Assembly (NCBI RefSeq): GCF_003014755.1
Contig: NZ_PYAW01000009.1
Span: 1 to 64,000 of the forward strand
Origin: Chitinophaga niastensis
Lineage (GTDB): Bacteria > Bacteroidota > Bacteroidia > Chitinophagales > Chitinophagaceae
DNA: 64,000 nt
Direction: 5' to 3'
A model generated the notes under the pieces. It worked only from the letters and a program-made list of their open reading frames with translations. It searched no databases and had not been told where the DNA came from. Made by a program: the position numbers and the translations under genes. This document shows positions 54,332 to 64,000 of this stretch, piece by piece. Each line of letters opens with the position of its first letter. Position 1 is the first letter of the stretch.

Positions 54332-55291
54332 ATGAAATATATCTTATTCACTGCACTGGCTGTTATCTTACTGGTGGCCGGTTGTACCAAGGTCGAAAAC
54401 GGTTTTTTAAGTGATGGCATACGTTACAAGAGCCCGGAAATATTTATATCCAAAGGCATTACTGCCCGTTATCCCGGTATTTTATTTGACGGCTCCACAC
54501 CGCCGGTAAGATTTGAAATGCTGGATATACGCCCGGTAGATGGAAGCAAGCTGCCTGCTGCCTTTACCACAAAATACCCGGTATGGGTATTTAAAGATAT
54601 GATGTCATTCAACCCTGATACTGATACCACCGTTGCCTTGCTGAGGGCTAAACAGGATAGTCTGAATGAATCTTCCTTTGAGTTCAACCCGGTAAACGGT
54701 GGATTCCTGTTTAAAACACCTTCCATCAATCTTCCCAATGGGGTCTATGAATTTGATGTAAAGGCCACCAATGTCAATGGGAGCAAGATCTATAAGAACC
54801 TGGCGCGTTTGCATATAACAGACCCTGAGTATATCCGCATGACAGAAGTGCCGGTGATACCCGGTTTCGATTCCGTAACCAATACTTTTCCCGGTCAGGT
54901 AAATGGTACGATGGAATTAAAACAGATCTCACCAACCGGTACCAAAGTGACGTTGAAAATAATGGATAAGAATGGAAAACTGTTTAATCCCAGGAACGGC
55001 GAAGTGATTGTGCGTGGTAACCGGCCATCATTTACTTCCTATGCAAAGTTCAACCCGGTGATTGTTACTGATACGGCTTTAATCACAGACTATGCGATTG
55101 CGCCATATCCATCCAAACTGATTCCCGGATACGCCAATTATCTTATTTATTACCGTATTCCTGCCTGGTTTATCAAAATGGATGGCGCTGCCCCCAAAGC
55201 CTGGTCAGCGAATCCACGGTTCGGTTTCCAGATCATGATAAATGGTACTTACGAGGTTATTGTGAAGTTACCGAATGTAACAAAGTTATGA
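54332..55291 (+). CDS. DUF5007 domain lipoprotein
   Basis: A 319-residue lipoprotein (lipobox LVAGCTK). The sequence VENGFLSDGIRYKSPEIFIS, then DGSTPPVRFEMLDIRPVDGS, VYEFDVKATNVNGSKIYKNL and LIYYRIPAWFIKMDGAAP follow the DUF5007 pattern. The family occurs with SusCD and fasciclin lipoproteins and presumably contributes to ligand binding at the cell surface. Its start codon is 9 bp after the FAS1 stop; same operon. Confidence 0.8.
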   Translation: MKYILFTALAVILLVAGCTKVENGFLSDGIRYKSPEIFISKGITARYPGILFDGSTPPVRFEMLDIRPVDGSKLPAAFTTKYPVWVFKDMMSFNPDTDTTVALLRAKQDSLNESSFEFNPVNGGFLFKTPSINLPNGVYEFDVKATNVNGSKIYKNLARLHITDPEYIRMTEVPVIPGFDSVTNTFPGQVNGTMELKQISPTGTKVTLKIMDKNGKLFNPRNGEVIVRGNRPSFTSYAKFNPVIVTDTALITDYAIAPYPSKLIPGYANYLIYYRIPAWFIKMDGAAPKAWSANPRFGFQIMINGTYEVIVKLPNVTKL

Positions 55292-55323
55292 GTATGAATC
55301 CCTCTTAAAACAAATATACTGTT

Positions 55324-56166
55324 ATGATTAATTTGTTGAAAATTGCTTCATTTATGCTTATTGCCGGCGCTCTTTCCTGCACAAAAACACATGATACATC
55401 TTCGGGAAATGTAATTAAAGATTCCGTTGAAAATTTAACGCCTAAGGTGATGGCTGTCCCTGTGTCGGTGGTTGCCTATTATAAATTGTCTCCGTTCTAT
55501 CAGAAATTTCTGGACCTGAACGATTTGCCCATCCTGTCTTCCGCAGCAGTGCCTGATGCAGCATTGCAGCAGGCATATAATATTATTAAAATAATGTGCA
55601 GCAGAAGACCTGAGGCATTTAAGGAACTAAAAAAGAATAAAATTCGTATAGGCGTGATGGGAGTGAAGGAAAAAACAACAACGATGCCTGAACACAGTGA
55701 TTTGACCCCAAAGGATTATTGGGATGCACGTGCCAGGGGATTGGGGGCTACCCTTGAGCGGCCATTATCTTCCTGTGCAGAAGAAAATCTTTTAGGTTAT
55801 CCCGGCGATAGCTATAAAGGAGAGGATATTACGGTGCATGAATTTTCGCACACTTTTCATCAAATGGCGATGAATTATATAGATACCAGTTTTGACCGCC
55901 GGTTAAAAGCTACTTATAACACAGCTATGGCAAATGGATTATGGGCAAACACGTATTCGGCCACCAACTATTTAGAATATTTCGCAGAGGGTGTGCAGAT
56001 ATTTTTTAATGTAGGCCAGTCAACAAAAGGGGATGGCATACATAACGGAATATACAACAGGATTCAGTTATATAGTTACGACAGGGCATTGCATGATTTT
56101 ATAGCTGACGCTTTTGGGGGAAATGATATGCCGTATATGACGATCAGTAAATATTACAAGCAATAG
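55324..56166 (+). CDS. Lipoprotein zinc metallopeptidase (HEFSH, ATLF-like)
   Basis: A 280-residue lipoprotein (lipobox ALSCTK). The zincin motif is H172-E173-F-S-H176 (ITVHEFSHTFHQMAM). A downstream glutamate, E218 or E222 in YLEYFAEGVQIFFN, can serve as third zinc ligand, the gluzincin layout also seen in anthrax-lethal-factor-like peptidases. Residues 50-130 have no clear domain. As the only enzyme in the SusCD operon it suggests that the locus handles peptides or a protein substrate at the surface. Last gene of the operon; a strong terminator follows. Confidence 0.78.
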   Translation: MINLLKIASFMLIAGALSCTKTHDTSSGNVIKDSVENLTPKVMAVPVSVVAYYKLSPFYQKFLDLNDLPILSSAAVPDAALQQAYNIIKIMCSRRPEAFKELKKNKIRIGVMGVKEKTTTMPEHSDLTPKDYWDARARGLGATLERPLSSCAEENLLGYPGDSYKGEDITVHEFSHTFHQMAMNYIDTSFDRRLKATYNTAMANGLWANTYSATNYLEYFAEGVQIFFNVGQSTKGDGIHNGIYNRIQLYSYDRALHDFIADAFGGNDMPYMTISKYYKQ

Positions 56167-56213
56167 ATTAGTACGAATAGTATAAGGAGAGCCACCAGCG
56201 CTGATTTCGAAAA

Positions 56214-56259
56214 AACCTGATTAAGCCGCCTCATTGCTTTGAGGCGGCTTAATCAGGTT
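56214..56259. terminator. Bidirectional terminator between convergent operons
   Basis: AACCTGATTAAGCCGCCTCA pairs perfectly (20 bp) with its reverse complement at 56240-56259, loop of 6. Located between the zincin stop and the SusD stop on the opposite strand. Confidence 0.9.
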
Positions 56260-56276
56260 ATGCTTCATAGCTTCAT

Positions 56277-57755
56277 TTAATACAGATCCCAGAAATGTTT
56301 TGCGGCTTTGGTATCTTTTCCGCCAATAGATTGCACCGCTTTATCGTAATTACTTTTGTTCAGTTGTTGTTCATCCACGGGGTAAGTCATGCGGGTGGGA
56401 ACAAGGGTAACATCTCTGTCGAGAGAGCCATCAACAGGCGCTACGAACAGTTCTTCACCATTGGGTTTCCTGAAATCCAGTCTTAATCTTTCAAACCAGC
56501 CTTCCAGTCCCTGCATATACATGGCAATCCATTTTTGGGTGCCAATTACATTTTTCCAGTTGCCGCCATTATAAGGAACCGCTGCCATGTATGGATCAAT
56601 AGTATTTGCTGGTACGCCACGGTCTTCCATAGAAGCTCTGATCCCCTTTTTGTAATGATCTTCTGCCGAGCCACTGATAATGCCTCTTTCCACTGCTTCT
56701 GCCAGAATAAATTCCACTTCGGCGTAATCCATATAAACACCAGGCGCCTTAGCATCCAGTATGGCGCTGCCTGGCAATGAAATCGCACTGTTGGGAATTG
56801 TTTCTCCGTTCTGCTGATTTAATCCATAAGGTTTACCTATGTATTTACCATTGTCTTTTGCAGGTGCCGCGTAAATGGGCAGCCTGGGATCCTGTACTGT
56901 TTGCATATAATCCACCAGTGTTTTACACATGCAAAAATCGGTGCGTGATTTATAGGATTCATTCAGCGTATTATTATTGGGTGGTGCGTCCACATATCTG
57001 AATATGGCATTGTCTGCATTGGAAGTAAACACGCCTGCCGTCACGGCATCATTGATTGTTTGGCCGACCAGTGTTTTCAAGGCAGGAACATCACTCATCC
57101 TCATGGCGATCCTTAGCCGGAGTGAGTTGGCAAAACGTTTCCATTTAGTTACATTGCCGCTATAGATAATATCTGTTTTGGATGGAAAGGATGCCTTGCC
57201 GGGATCCAGTTTTGCTACCTGATCTCCCAGGGTTTTCAACAGATCGGGATAGATGGCCGCTGCTTTGTCGTATTCGCTGTTCGGCTTGTCCAGGCCTCCT
57301 AAAGCGGATTTATAGGGAATGTCTTCATATACATCCGTCAGCATATGAAAGGTCCATATTTTCAGTATTTCTGCAATGGCTACCTGGTTAGTGGAATAGT
57401 CAAATGTTTTTTCTCCGTTAATTTTAATGATCTCGTTAAGATCTTTTAAAGTACCGGCGTACATAATATTCCAGAAGGTATTGTTTTGATTTTCGCGGAT
57501 CTGGTAGCGGCTTTCATTGGAATAAGTGGTGGCAGACCAGTATTGGGCGTAATGCATACCGGTACGCCCGTTATTCCATTCGTTCCAGATATTATCCATT
57601 GCTTTTTTCTCTGCGGAAACCAGCAGGAAACCGGGGTCTGTAGATTTCGGGTTATTGGGGTCCTGGTTAATTTCATCAAATTGTTTTGTACAACTGGTTA
57701 CCAGGAGTATCATTGCAAATGTGATGCAATAGTATTTATAGGCTGTTTTTTTCAT
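56277..57755 (-). CDS. SusD/RagB-like outer-membrane lipoprotein
   Basis: A 492-residue lipoprotein (lipobox LLVTSCTK at about 20). SusD-like_2 type: FDEINQDPNNPKSTDPGFLL, YAQYWSATTYSNESRYQIRE, HMLTDVYEDIPYKSALGG, and late MQGLEGWFERLRLDF and RMTYPVDEQQLNKSNYDKA. The start at 57755 is chosen because the 24 residues encoded before it are not signal-like. It is 10 bp downstream of its SusC partner. Closely parallels the SusD at 42876. Confidence 0.92.
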   Translation of the reverse strand: MKKTAYKYYCITFAMILLVTSCTKQFDEINQDPNNPKSTDPGFLLVSAEKKAMDNIWNEWNNGRTGMHYAQYWSATTYSNESRYQIRENQNNTFWNIMYAGTLKDLNEIIKINGEKTFDYSTNQVAIAEILKIWTFHMLTDVYEDIPYKSALGGLDKPNSEYDKAAAIYPDLLKTLGDQVAKLDPGKASFPSKTDIIYSGNVTKWKRFANSLRLRIAMRMSDVPALKTLVGQTINDAVTAGVFTSNADNAIFRYVDAPPNNNTLNESYKSRTDFCMCKTLVDYMQTVQDPRLPIYAAPAKDNGKYIGKPYGLNQQNGETIPNSAISLPGSAILDAKAPGVYMDYAEVEFILAEAVERGIISGSAEDHYKKGIRASMEDRGVPANTIDPYMAAVPYNGGNWKNVIGTQKWIAMYMQGLEGWFERLRLDFRKPNGEELFVAPVDGSLDRDVTLVPTRMTYPVDEQQLNKSNYDKAVQSIGGKDTKAAKHFWDLY

Positions 57756-57765
57756 GGCAGTTTTT

Positions 57766-60700
57766 TTAGAAGGAAACAGATAGGTTAGCGCCGAAAGAAC
57801 GTACAGATGGGAGCGCAGCGGCTTCAATTCCCTGCACGTTGCCGGCAGATATGGCCAGGTTGGTAGGATCCAGGTGCGGGTTCGCTGAATGGATCAGCCA
57901 TACATTCCTGGCAGTGAGTGAAAGCCGGAGATTTTGCAGGTGCAGCTTTGATACAAAGGATTTTTCAAAGGTATATCCCAGGTTGATCTCTTTCAGATAC
58001 AGATAACCGGCATCCCACATATCCAGCTCCTGAACAACATATCCATTGTTGTTATTAAAATGATCATAGGCAGATATTACCTTCGTATTTACTTTCCCGT
58101 CTTCTGTATATCCTTCGGCTATGATACCCTTTTCCCTGATGCCGTCTGCTGCGGTTTCAGCCAGTATGCCGGACTGACGGCCAAACATGGTGGTGGTGGA
58201 AAAATATTTTCCTCCCACCTGGAAATCAAAATTGAGTCCCAGCGTAATGCCTTTGTAATTAAATGCAGTTGAGAAACCACCGGTATAATCAGGTAATGCA
58301 TTGCCGAGTACAGATTGCTGGGCTGCCCTGATGTAGAAGCCATTTGCATCCACCAGCTTATGCCCGTTTGCATCCCGCTTTACCGCATAGCCTACAATAG
58401 AGCCGTATGTTTCTCCTTCCCGTGCATTCACGGAAACAGCGAAGGGCGCATTGGCCAGTAACAGGTTGGTAACACGGATACCTTTGGCCAGATCTTCATA
58501 AAGTTTTTCAATTTTATTCCTGTTATGGGCAAAGTTGAAACCAAGCTCCCAGGTGAAGCCGCTTTTAGTACGTATGGGCGTTCCCGTTAATGCCAGCTCC
58601 AATCCTTTGTTCCGGATCAGCCCTGCATTAATAATGGCGGTTGTATAACCGGAAGAAGCGGAAATGGTTAATGGTATGATCTGATCTTTTGATTTTTTGT
58701 CATATACGCTTAACTCTATGCCCAGCCTGTTATGCAGGAAGCGCGCTTCCAGGCCGGCTTCTACTTCTGTGGTGATTTCAGGTCTTATTTTTTCATTATT
58801 CAGCCGGTCGGGTACAGTAATGTTAGCAGTAGATCCGAAATTCTCTTCAGCCAGGTAGGCAAGTGCGGTGCTGTAAGGAATAGTACCTTTACCCACCTGC
58901 GCCCATCCAAGCCTTAGTTTGCCGAAAGACAGCCAGGTGGCGCTTTTCAGGCTACTCAGTTCTGAGAATACAAACGATCCTGAAACAGAAGGGAAGAAGT
59001 AAGAATTATTGGCAGCAGGTAAGGTGCTGGACCATTCATTCCTGCCGGTGGCATCTATATAAAGCATGCCCCGGTAACCCAGGGAGGCGCTGGCGAAAAT
59101 ACCATTCTCCCTCAGCTTTTCAACATGGTCATAAACCCTGGCCGGCTGTTTGGAGTTAGCCAGGTTATACCATCCATCTATATTTAATCCATCTTTGCTT
59201 TCTCCTCCGGTGAATCGCAAAAAGTTCTCTCTTCTGTTTAAACCAGCAAAGGCAGATAGGGAGAAATCATTGCCCAGGGATTTATTAAAATTGATACGCC
59301 CTTCGTAATTATTTTCCTTTACAAAACGGGTTGCTTCAATATAGGATGGAATACCCTGTGAGCCGATGGCTACTCTTTCCTGACGGCTGTCTGTATAAAA
59401 GTCAGTCATGAATTTGCCGGTTATGGAAAGATAATCTGTCAGCTTAAAATTGAGACCTGCGTTTCCATATACCCGGTCCCTGCGATCCGTTTCATAGTTT
59501 TTATACCTTGTCCAGTAAGGGTTGTCTGTATATCTTGGGGGCTGATCATCCCATGCACCACGGTTCCACGACCGCTGAGAACCATCATAAGGATAAGCAT
59601 AATCCTTTAGTTTGTTCATATCCCAGTCGCGATGACCAAACTCGGAAAAGCCTTGCATCACATTTCTTCCATGGTATCCGGTACCGGGTCTGCCTAAAGC
59701 ATTAGTACCGGCGTAATTAACACCAATAAAGGCTTCCAGGCGATCGGTGATAAAATAATTACCGTTAAAACCAAGTGAGTTGCGTTTAAGTTTGGAATTT
59801 GGTAATACAAATTTCTGATCCAGGTTGGTATAGGATAATCTGAATGCTCCTTTATCATTTGCACCGGATACGGCTACACTGTTTGTTAACGTTAACCCGG
59901 TTTCAAAGAAGCTGCGGTTATTATCAGGATGCGGCTCCCAGGGGGCTGATACACCAAAATCGGGGTTCTGCTTATTTTTATCCCATGACCACCAATGCCG
60001 CACTAATTTACCATCTAATTTCGGGCCCCAGGAAATATCAGGTTCAAAATTAGGGACCAGGTCATAAGGTCCTTTGCCGTCATTGTCGTTATAGGTAGCC
60101 TTTCCATCTTTAAATCCTTCAGGATGCTCATTTACATAAAGTTTCTCAAAGTTATATCCACCACCATATTCATTCTGGTATTTTGGCATAATGTATACTT
60201 TCTCTATTTGTGCCCCGATATTATAAGTTACCCCAAGCCCTTTTGCTGCCCCGGTTTTTGATTTTTTAGTAGTGATAACGATAACGCCATTAGAGCCGCG
60301 TGTGCCGTATAGTGCAGATGCAGCTGCGCCTTTAAGTACAGATAAGGATTCAATATCATTCGGATTAATATCCTGAATAGCATTGCCATAATCATAACCA
60401 CCTCTGCCCCGTTCCTGGTCGATACTGGTAGTAGCATTACTACCGGTGAAATTACTGTTGTCCATAGGAACACCATCTACTACAAAGAGGGGATTATTAT
60501 TTCCATAGATAGAGTTAACACCGCGTATGGTAATTCTTGCAGAACCGCCCATATTGCCGGAGGAGCCTGTAACCTGTATCCCTGCCACTTTTCCGCTGAG
60601 TGAATTAATAAAGTTGGCATCTTTTGATTGATTGATGTCTGCGCCTTTTATTTCCTGTACAGAGTATCCGAGTGATTTCTTTTCTCTTTTTACATTGAGT

Positions 60701-61026
60701 GCAGTAACTACTACTTCCTGCATGGTTTTGTCATCTATGATCAGCAAAATGCTGATATTGGTGGCAGCGCCTACGGATACTTCTTTTGTTAGGTATCCTA
60801 TACTTCTTACAACTAATACCGATTCGTCACCTTGAATATTGAGCTTAAAATTACCCTGCTGGTCAGTAATAGTGCCGGCGGAAGCACCTTTTAGCTGAAC
60901 GCTGGCATAAGGAACAGGCACATTATTATTGTTACCTGTTACTTTGCCTGTTACCTGTCGCTGTTGTGCAGGCAATAGGTTTGCTATTGCCATAAGTATG
61001 GCAAAAAGGCATAGTGTCTTTTTCAT
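57766..61026 (-). CDS. SusC/RagA-like TonB-dependent transporter
   Basis: A 1086-residue receptor with a signal peptide (ending LLPAQ), a CarboxypepD_reg-like domain at about 22-105 (VTGKVTGNNNNVPVPYASVQ), a plug at about 110-240 (LSGKVAGIQVTGSSGNMGGS, VLKGAAASALYGTRGSNGVI) and a beta-barrel ending FGANLSVSF. Paralogue of the SusC at 44319 in the plug and in the NVKREKK...GYS segment. It forms an uptake system with the SusD directly downstream. Confidence 0.94.
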   Translation of the reverse strand: MKKTLCLFAILMAIANLLPAQQRQVTGKVTGNNNNVPVPYASVQLKGASAGTITDQQGNFKLNIQGDESVLVVRSIGYLTKEVSVGAATNISILLIIDDKTMQEVVVTALNVKREKKSLGYSVQEIKGADINQSKDANFINSLSGKVAGIQVTGSSGNMGGSARITIRGVNSIYGNNNPLFVVDGVPMDNSNFTGSNATTSIDQERGRGGYDYGNAIQDINPNDIESLSVLKGAAASALYGTRGSNGVIVITTKKSKTGAAKGLGVTYNIGAQIEKVYIMPKYQNEYGGGYNFEKLYVNEHPEGFKDGKATYNDNDGKGPYDLVPNFEPDISWGPKLDGKLVRHWWSWDKNKQNPDFGVSAPWEPHPDNNRSFFETGLTLTNSVAVSGANDKGAFRLSYTNLDQKFVLPNSKLKRNSLGFNGNYFITDRLEAFIGVNYAGTNALGRPGTGYHGRNVMQGFSEFGHRDWDMNKLKDYAYPYDGSQRSWNRGAWDDQPPRYTDNPYWTRYKNYETDRRDRVYGNAGLNFKLTDYLSITGKFMTDFYTDSRQERVAIGSQGIPSYIEATRFVKENNYEGRINFNKSLGNDFSLSAFAGLNRRENFLRFTGGESKDGLNIDGWYNLANSKQPARVYDHVEKLRENGIFASASLGYRGMLYIDATGRNEWSSTLPAANNSYFFPSVSGSFVFSELSSLKSATWLSFGKLRLGWAQVGKGTIPYSTALAYLAEENFGSTANITVPDRLNNEKIRPEITTEVEAGLEARFLHNRLGIELSVYDKKSKDQIIPLTISASSGYTTAIINAGLIRNKGLELALTGTPIRTKSGFTWELGFNFAHNRNKIEKLYEDLAKGIRVTNLLLANAPFAVSVNAREGETYGSIVGYAVKRDANGHKLVDANGFYIRAAQQSVLGNALPDYTGGFSTAFNYKGITLGLNFDFQVGGKYFSTTTMFGRQSGILAETAADGIREKGIIAEGYTEDGKVNTKVISAYDHFNNNNGYVVQELDMWDAGYLYLKEINLGYTFEKSFVSKLHLQNLRLSLTARNVWLIHSANPHLDPTNLAISAGNVQGIEAAALPSVRSFGANLSVSF

Positions 61027-61426
61027 AATGGTTTAGATTTGGTTAGAAAAATATAGAGGGTCCGGTCATGATGCTACGGTCATAAGTGTTTGGGTTTTTC
61101 TTAAAACTGAATGTTTGATTTTTTATCGGGGTTCTTGCAGTAATAAGTGTTGGCTTCATCTTATTACACTGCGATTGGGTTGCAAACAGGGCTACAGGTT
61201 TTTTACTTCATCTGTATAAATATAAAAAAAATGCTTCAAAAAGAAAATATAGTTTTCCATACAACTGGTTTTTTTTTGTTTATGTGAATTAGCCGGGGAA
61301 CTAGATAAGGTTCACGTCTTTTCCTTTGATATCTGGTTGGAATCGATTTTTTTTATAGTATCTTATATTATTATACAGCATACCCTGTTTGTTATTTTTA
61401 GCTTATTAACCATCAATCTTATAAAG
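61027..61426. other. Divergent intergenic region
   Basis: A 400-bp AT-rich region between the SusC gene (minus) and the Oar-like receptor (plus). It must hold both promoters, but no TAnnTTTG element stands out. The SusC leader contains CCAAATCTAAACC and the receptor's first codons read CAACCAAATCTAACCAGG, a short sequence shared by both starts. Confidence 0.4.
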
Positions 61427-64000
61427 ATGTATCAACCAAATCTAACCAGGTCATTATTGTGTCTTTCTGTTACCTTTTTTTTGTTGTTAAGTGTACAAGC
61501 GCAGGTTACTACTGCCACGCTAAGTGGTATGGTGAAAAATGAAGCAGGACAGTCCCTTCCCGGGGCTACTGTAAAAATTGCCTATGAGGATGCCGGTATA
61601 AATAAAGGGCTTGTCACCAAATCGGATGGCAGCTTCCTGGTGCCTAATCTTCGTGTAGGCGGACCTTATACTGTTACGGTTTCTTTTACCGGCTTTGCCA
61701 CCAAAACAGCTACCAACATCTATCTGAACCTGGGACAAAACACGGCGCTTGACCTGCGGCTGTCTGAAGCTGCCAGTAAGCTCAATGAAGTAGTTATCAG
61801 CGGGCGTTCTACCATCTTCAACGATCAGCGCACCGGTGCTTCCACCAATATCGGTGCTACACAGATCCGGCAGCTGCCTACTATTTCCCGCTCAGCAGAC
61901 GACTACCTGCGCCTTACACCTTCGGCTTCACCTACCTATAATGGTATTTCCTTTGCCGGTAGAAACGGGCAGTATAATAATTTCTCGCTGGATGGTGCAG
62001 TGTTTAATAATCCCTTCGGACTGGATGCACCTGCGCCTGGTGGTCAAACCAATTCGCAGCCTATTTCCCTCGACGCTATTGACCAGATACAGATCAACAT
62101 TGCGCCTTATGATGTTACACAATCAGGCTTCACTGGTGCAGGCGTTAACACTGTTACCAAAAGCGGAAGTAATAAGTTCTCAGGTACGGTATATGGCTTT
62201 TATCGGAATGATGCATTGTCTGGTAATAAAATAGATGGTCAAAAGTTTACGGTGCCTACGCTGGATCACATACAGGCCGGCTTTTCGCTGGGTGGCGCCA
62301 TCAAAAAAAATAAACTGTTTTATTTCATCAACTTCGAATCTGAACAACGTAAAGATGAAGCCAGTCCCTATGTGGCCGGAAATGTTGCCAATGCAGGTGA
62401 AATTACCACTTCCCGTGTACAGGAAGATGATCTGAAAGCAGTAAGTGCATTACTGTTTGAACGCTATGGTTATGTAACCGGTCCTTACCAGCATTATGAT
62501 CTGAAGCGCAGCAACTATAAGTGGCTGGCTAAACTGGACTGGATTATCAGCAGCAAACATTCGCTTTCCTTTACTTACAATGGAATGGATGCTTCCCAGG
62601 AAAAAACAGCGCATCCCAATGCTATCAACCGTCGCGGCCCGGATGCCATCACCTTACAGTTCCGCAACTCCGGTTATCAGATGGTCAACAAGCTGCACTC
62701 TTTTGGGCTGGAACTCAAATCCAATTTTAACGATACCTACGCTAACAAGTTCCGTGCAGTATTCACCACCTTCAGGGATAAACGTAATCCTTTCTCTACG
62801 CCTTTTCCTGTACTCAATATTACTAAGTATAATGTGCCCTACATAGTAGCCGGTTACGAACCGTTCTCTATTAATAACCGGCTTAACCAGGATGCGTTGC
62901 AGTTAACGGATAACTTCAATATTATCCTGCCCAAACACACAATTACGATAGGCGCTTCCTTTGAACAGTTCAAGTTTGGTAATTCATTTAATCTTACCAG
63001 TTTCGGCTTCTCTGTGTTTGCAGGAACAGATATCAATACCTTCCTTACTACTGCAGCAGCCGGTGCCTATGATGGCAGCGTATCGTATGCCAAAAAACGC
63101 GCTGAGGTTGATAAGTGGACCTGGTATTACCTGACCGTAGGTCAGCTCTCTGCCTATGCACAGGATGAATGGAATGTTACCGGCAACCTGAAAATAACAT
63201 ATGGCGTACGGATGGATAAAGCACTTTACTTCCCTTCCAAAGCCAGTTATAATAGTCCTGATATCAACCCGGATGGTACTTATGCCGGCACCAATAAAAC
63301 CGGTTCTCCTACTGTTCCGAATAAAGAGAAACTGGTATTGTTTGATGAAAACGGCAACCCGGTAAAAAACGGCCCTGGCGAGGAGATCGACAATACCCGT
63401 ATGCCTAGTGGTAAAATACTGGTATCTCCCCGTGTAGGTTTTAACTGGGATATCAAAGGTGATAAAACTGTACAGTTACGCGGTGGTACTGGCATCTTCA
63501 CTGGTCGTTTCCCTTTTGTGTGGGTAGGTAATGCTATCGGTAATCCCTTTACCGGTTATTACGACGTAACAGCACGTAATTTCAAATGGCCGCAGATCTG
63601 GCGCTCTAATGTGGGATTAGATTATAAACTGCCCACAGGTACTGTCTTAACTACAGATGTGTCCTATTCAAAAGATTTGAACGCGATGATGGTACGTGAT
63701 TATGGATTAGGAATCCCTACGGGTACACTTAACTCCGGCACCGGCGATACCCGCAGCGTATACCTGGCTGCTGATAAAGGCAACACTTCCACCTATGTGT
63801 TTACCAATACCAAAGTGGGTTATTCTTTCAATACCTCTTTCCAGGCGCAGCAAACTTTCAGGAAAGGCTTCTTCCTGATGCTGGGGTATAACTATCTCAT
63901 TGCAAAAGATGGCAGCTCTATTTCTGCAGAAATTTCCGGTGATGCTTTCGACCGGAATCCGGTGTTGGGCAACGCCAACAAGGCGGTGGAGTCTACGTCC
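61427..64000 (+). CDS. Oar-like TonB-dependent receptor, 3' end outside window
   Basis: The frame is open from the ATG at 61427 to the last base (858 codons so far). It has a signal peptide (ending LLLSVQAQ), a carboxypeptidase-regulatory-like domain at about 28-115 (LSGMVKNEAGQSLPGATVKI, FLVPNLRVGGPYTVTVSFTG), and a plug-like domain with IQINIAPYDVTQSGFTGAGV and NTVTKSGSNKFSGTVYGFYR. A large barrel follows. This is the OmpA/Oar-related receptor type that lacks a SusD partner. Family length is usually above 1000 residues, so a substantial C-terminal part is missing here. Transcribed divergently from the second minus-strand SusCD operon. Confidence 0.9.
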   Translation, partial: MYQPNLTRSLLCLSVTFFLLLSVQAQVTTATLSGMVKNEAGQSLPGATVKIAYEDAGINKGLVTKSDGSFLVPNLRVGGPYTVTVSFTGFATKTATNIYLNLGQNTALDLRLSEAASKLNEVVISGRSTIFNDQRTGASTNIGATQIRQLPTISRSADDYLRLTPSASPTYNGISFAGRNGQYNNFSLDGAVFNNPFGLDAPAPGGQTNSQPISLDAIDQIQINIAPYDVTQSGFTGAGVNTVTKSGSNKFSGTVYGFYRNDALSGNKIDGQKFTVPTLDHIQAGFSLGGAIKKNKLFYFINFESEQRKDEASPYVAGNVANAGEITTSRVQEDDLKAVSALLFERYGYVTGPYQHYDLKRSNYKWLAKLDWIISSKHSLSFTYNGMDASQEKTAHPNAINRRGPDAITLQFRNSGYQMVNKLHSFGLELKSNFNDTYANKFRAVFTTFRDKRNPFSTPFPVLNITKYNVPYIVAGYEPFSINNRLNQDALQLTDNFNIILPKHTITIGASFEQFKFGNSFNLTSFGFSVFAGTDINTFLTTAAAGAYDGSVSYAKKRAEVDKWTWYYLTVGQLSAYAQDEWNVTGNLKITYGVRMDKALYFPSKASYNSPDINPDGTYAGTNKTGSPTVPNKEKLVLFDENGNPVKNGPGEEIDNTRMPSGKILVSPRVGFNWDIKGDKTVQLRGGTGIFTGRFPFVWVGNAIGNPFTGYYDVTARNFKWPQIWRSNVGLDYKLPTGTVLTTDVSYSKDLNAMMVRDYGLGIPTGTLNSGTGDTRSVYLAADKGNTSTYVFTNTKVGYSFNTSFQAQQTFRKGFFLMLGYNYLIAKDGSSISAEISGDAFDRNPVLGNANKAVESTS

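Overview
The window reads as a chromosome segment of a Bacteroidota bacterium, most likely Chitinophagaceae/Sphingobacteriia-like. The evidence is three SusC/SusD pairs, a type IX secretion (T9SS) sorting domain, SusD-style lipoboxes, a LytTR/5TM-type regulator pair, AraC/Crp/ECF regulators and TAnnTTTG-type promoter elements. Most DNA is AT-rich. One gene at about 23.0-24.8 kb is strikingly GC-rich.

Layout. 0-10.6 kb: small accessory genes and broken copies (SRPBCC, DUF6434, YegP-like, alpha/beta hydrolase), a TPR histidine kinase with a sigma54-type response regulator, an AraC regulator and secreted hydrolases. 10.6-16.0 kb: a minus-strand operon of two phage-tail-fibre-like exported proteins (one with eight 57-residue repeats) and a T9SS-sorted protein. 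17-42.3 kb: a patchwork of one- to three-gene modules. These include an orphan Rhs-core fragment, S41 peptidase, AraC+SDR, a GOB-like metallo-beta-lactamase, a GT39-type transferase, DHFR-like proteins, a frameshifted hydrolase, a LytTR two-component system with DoxX, Crp, haloalkane dehalogenase, an SDR + YCII + ECF sigma cluster, VOC, DUF1826, S51 peptidase and another AraC+SDR.

The patchwork is punctuated by about ten copies of a ~60 bp repeat, all in one orientation. Several directly follow a hairpin, and two lie beside 3'-end relics of serine or tyrosine recombinases. One copy matches the 3' end of a tRNA read in reverse. I read this as a graveyard of serial integration events that used related attachment sites. 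It is the most interesting feature of the window.

42.9-64 kb: nutrient-uptake loci. They are a minus-strand SusCD pair, a plus-strand SusC-SusD-FAS1-DUF5007-zincin operon whose leader is tandemly duplicated, a second minus-strand SusCD pair paralogous to the first, and the start of an Oar-like TonB receptor that runs off the end. No intact tRNA, rRNA, CRISPR array or complete IS was found.
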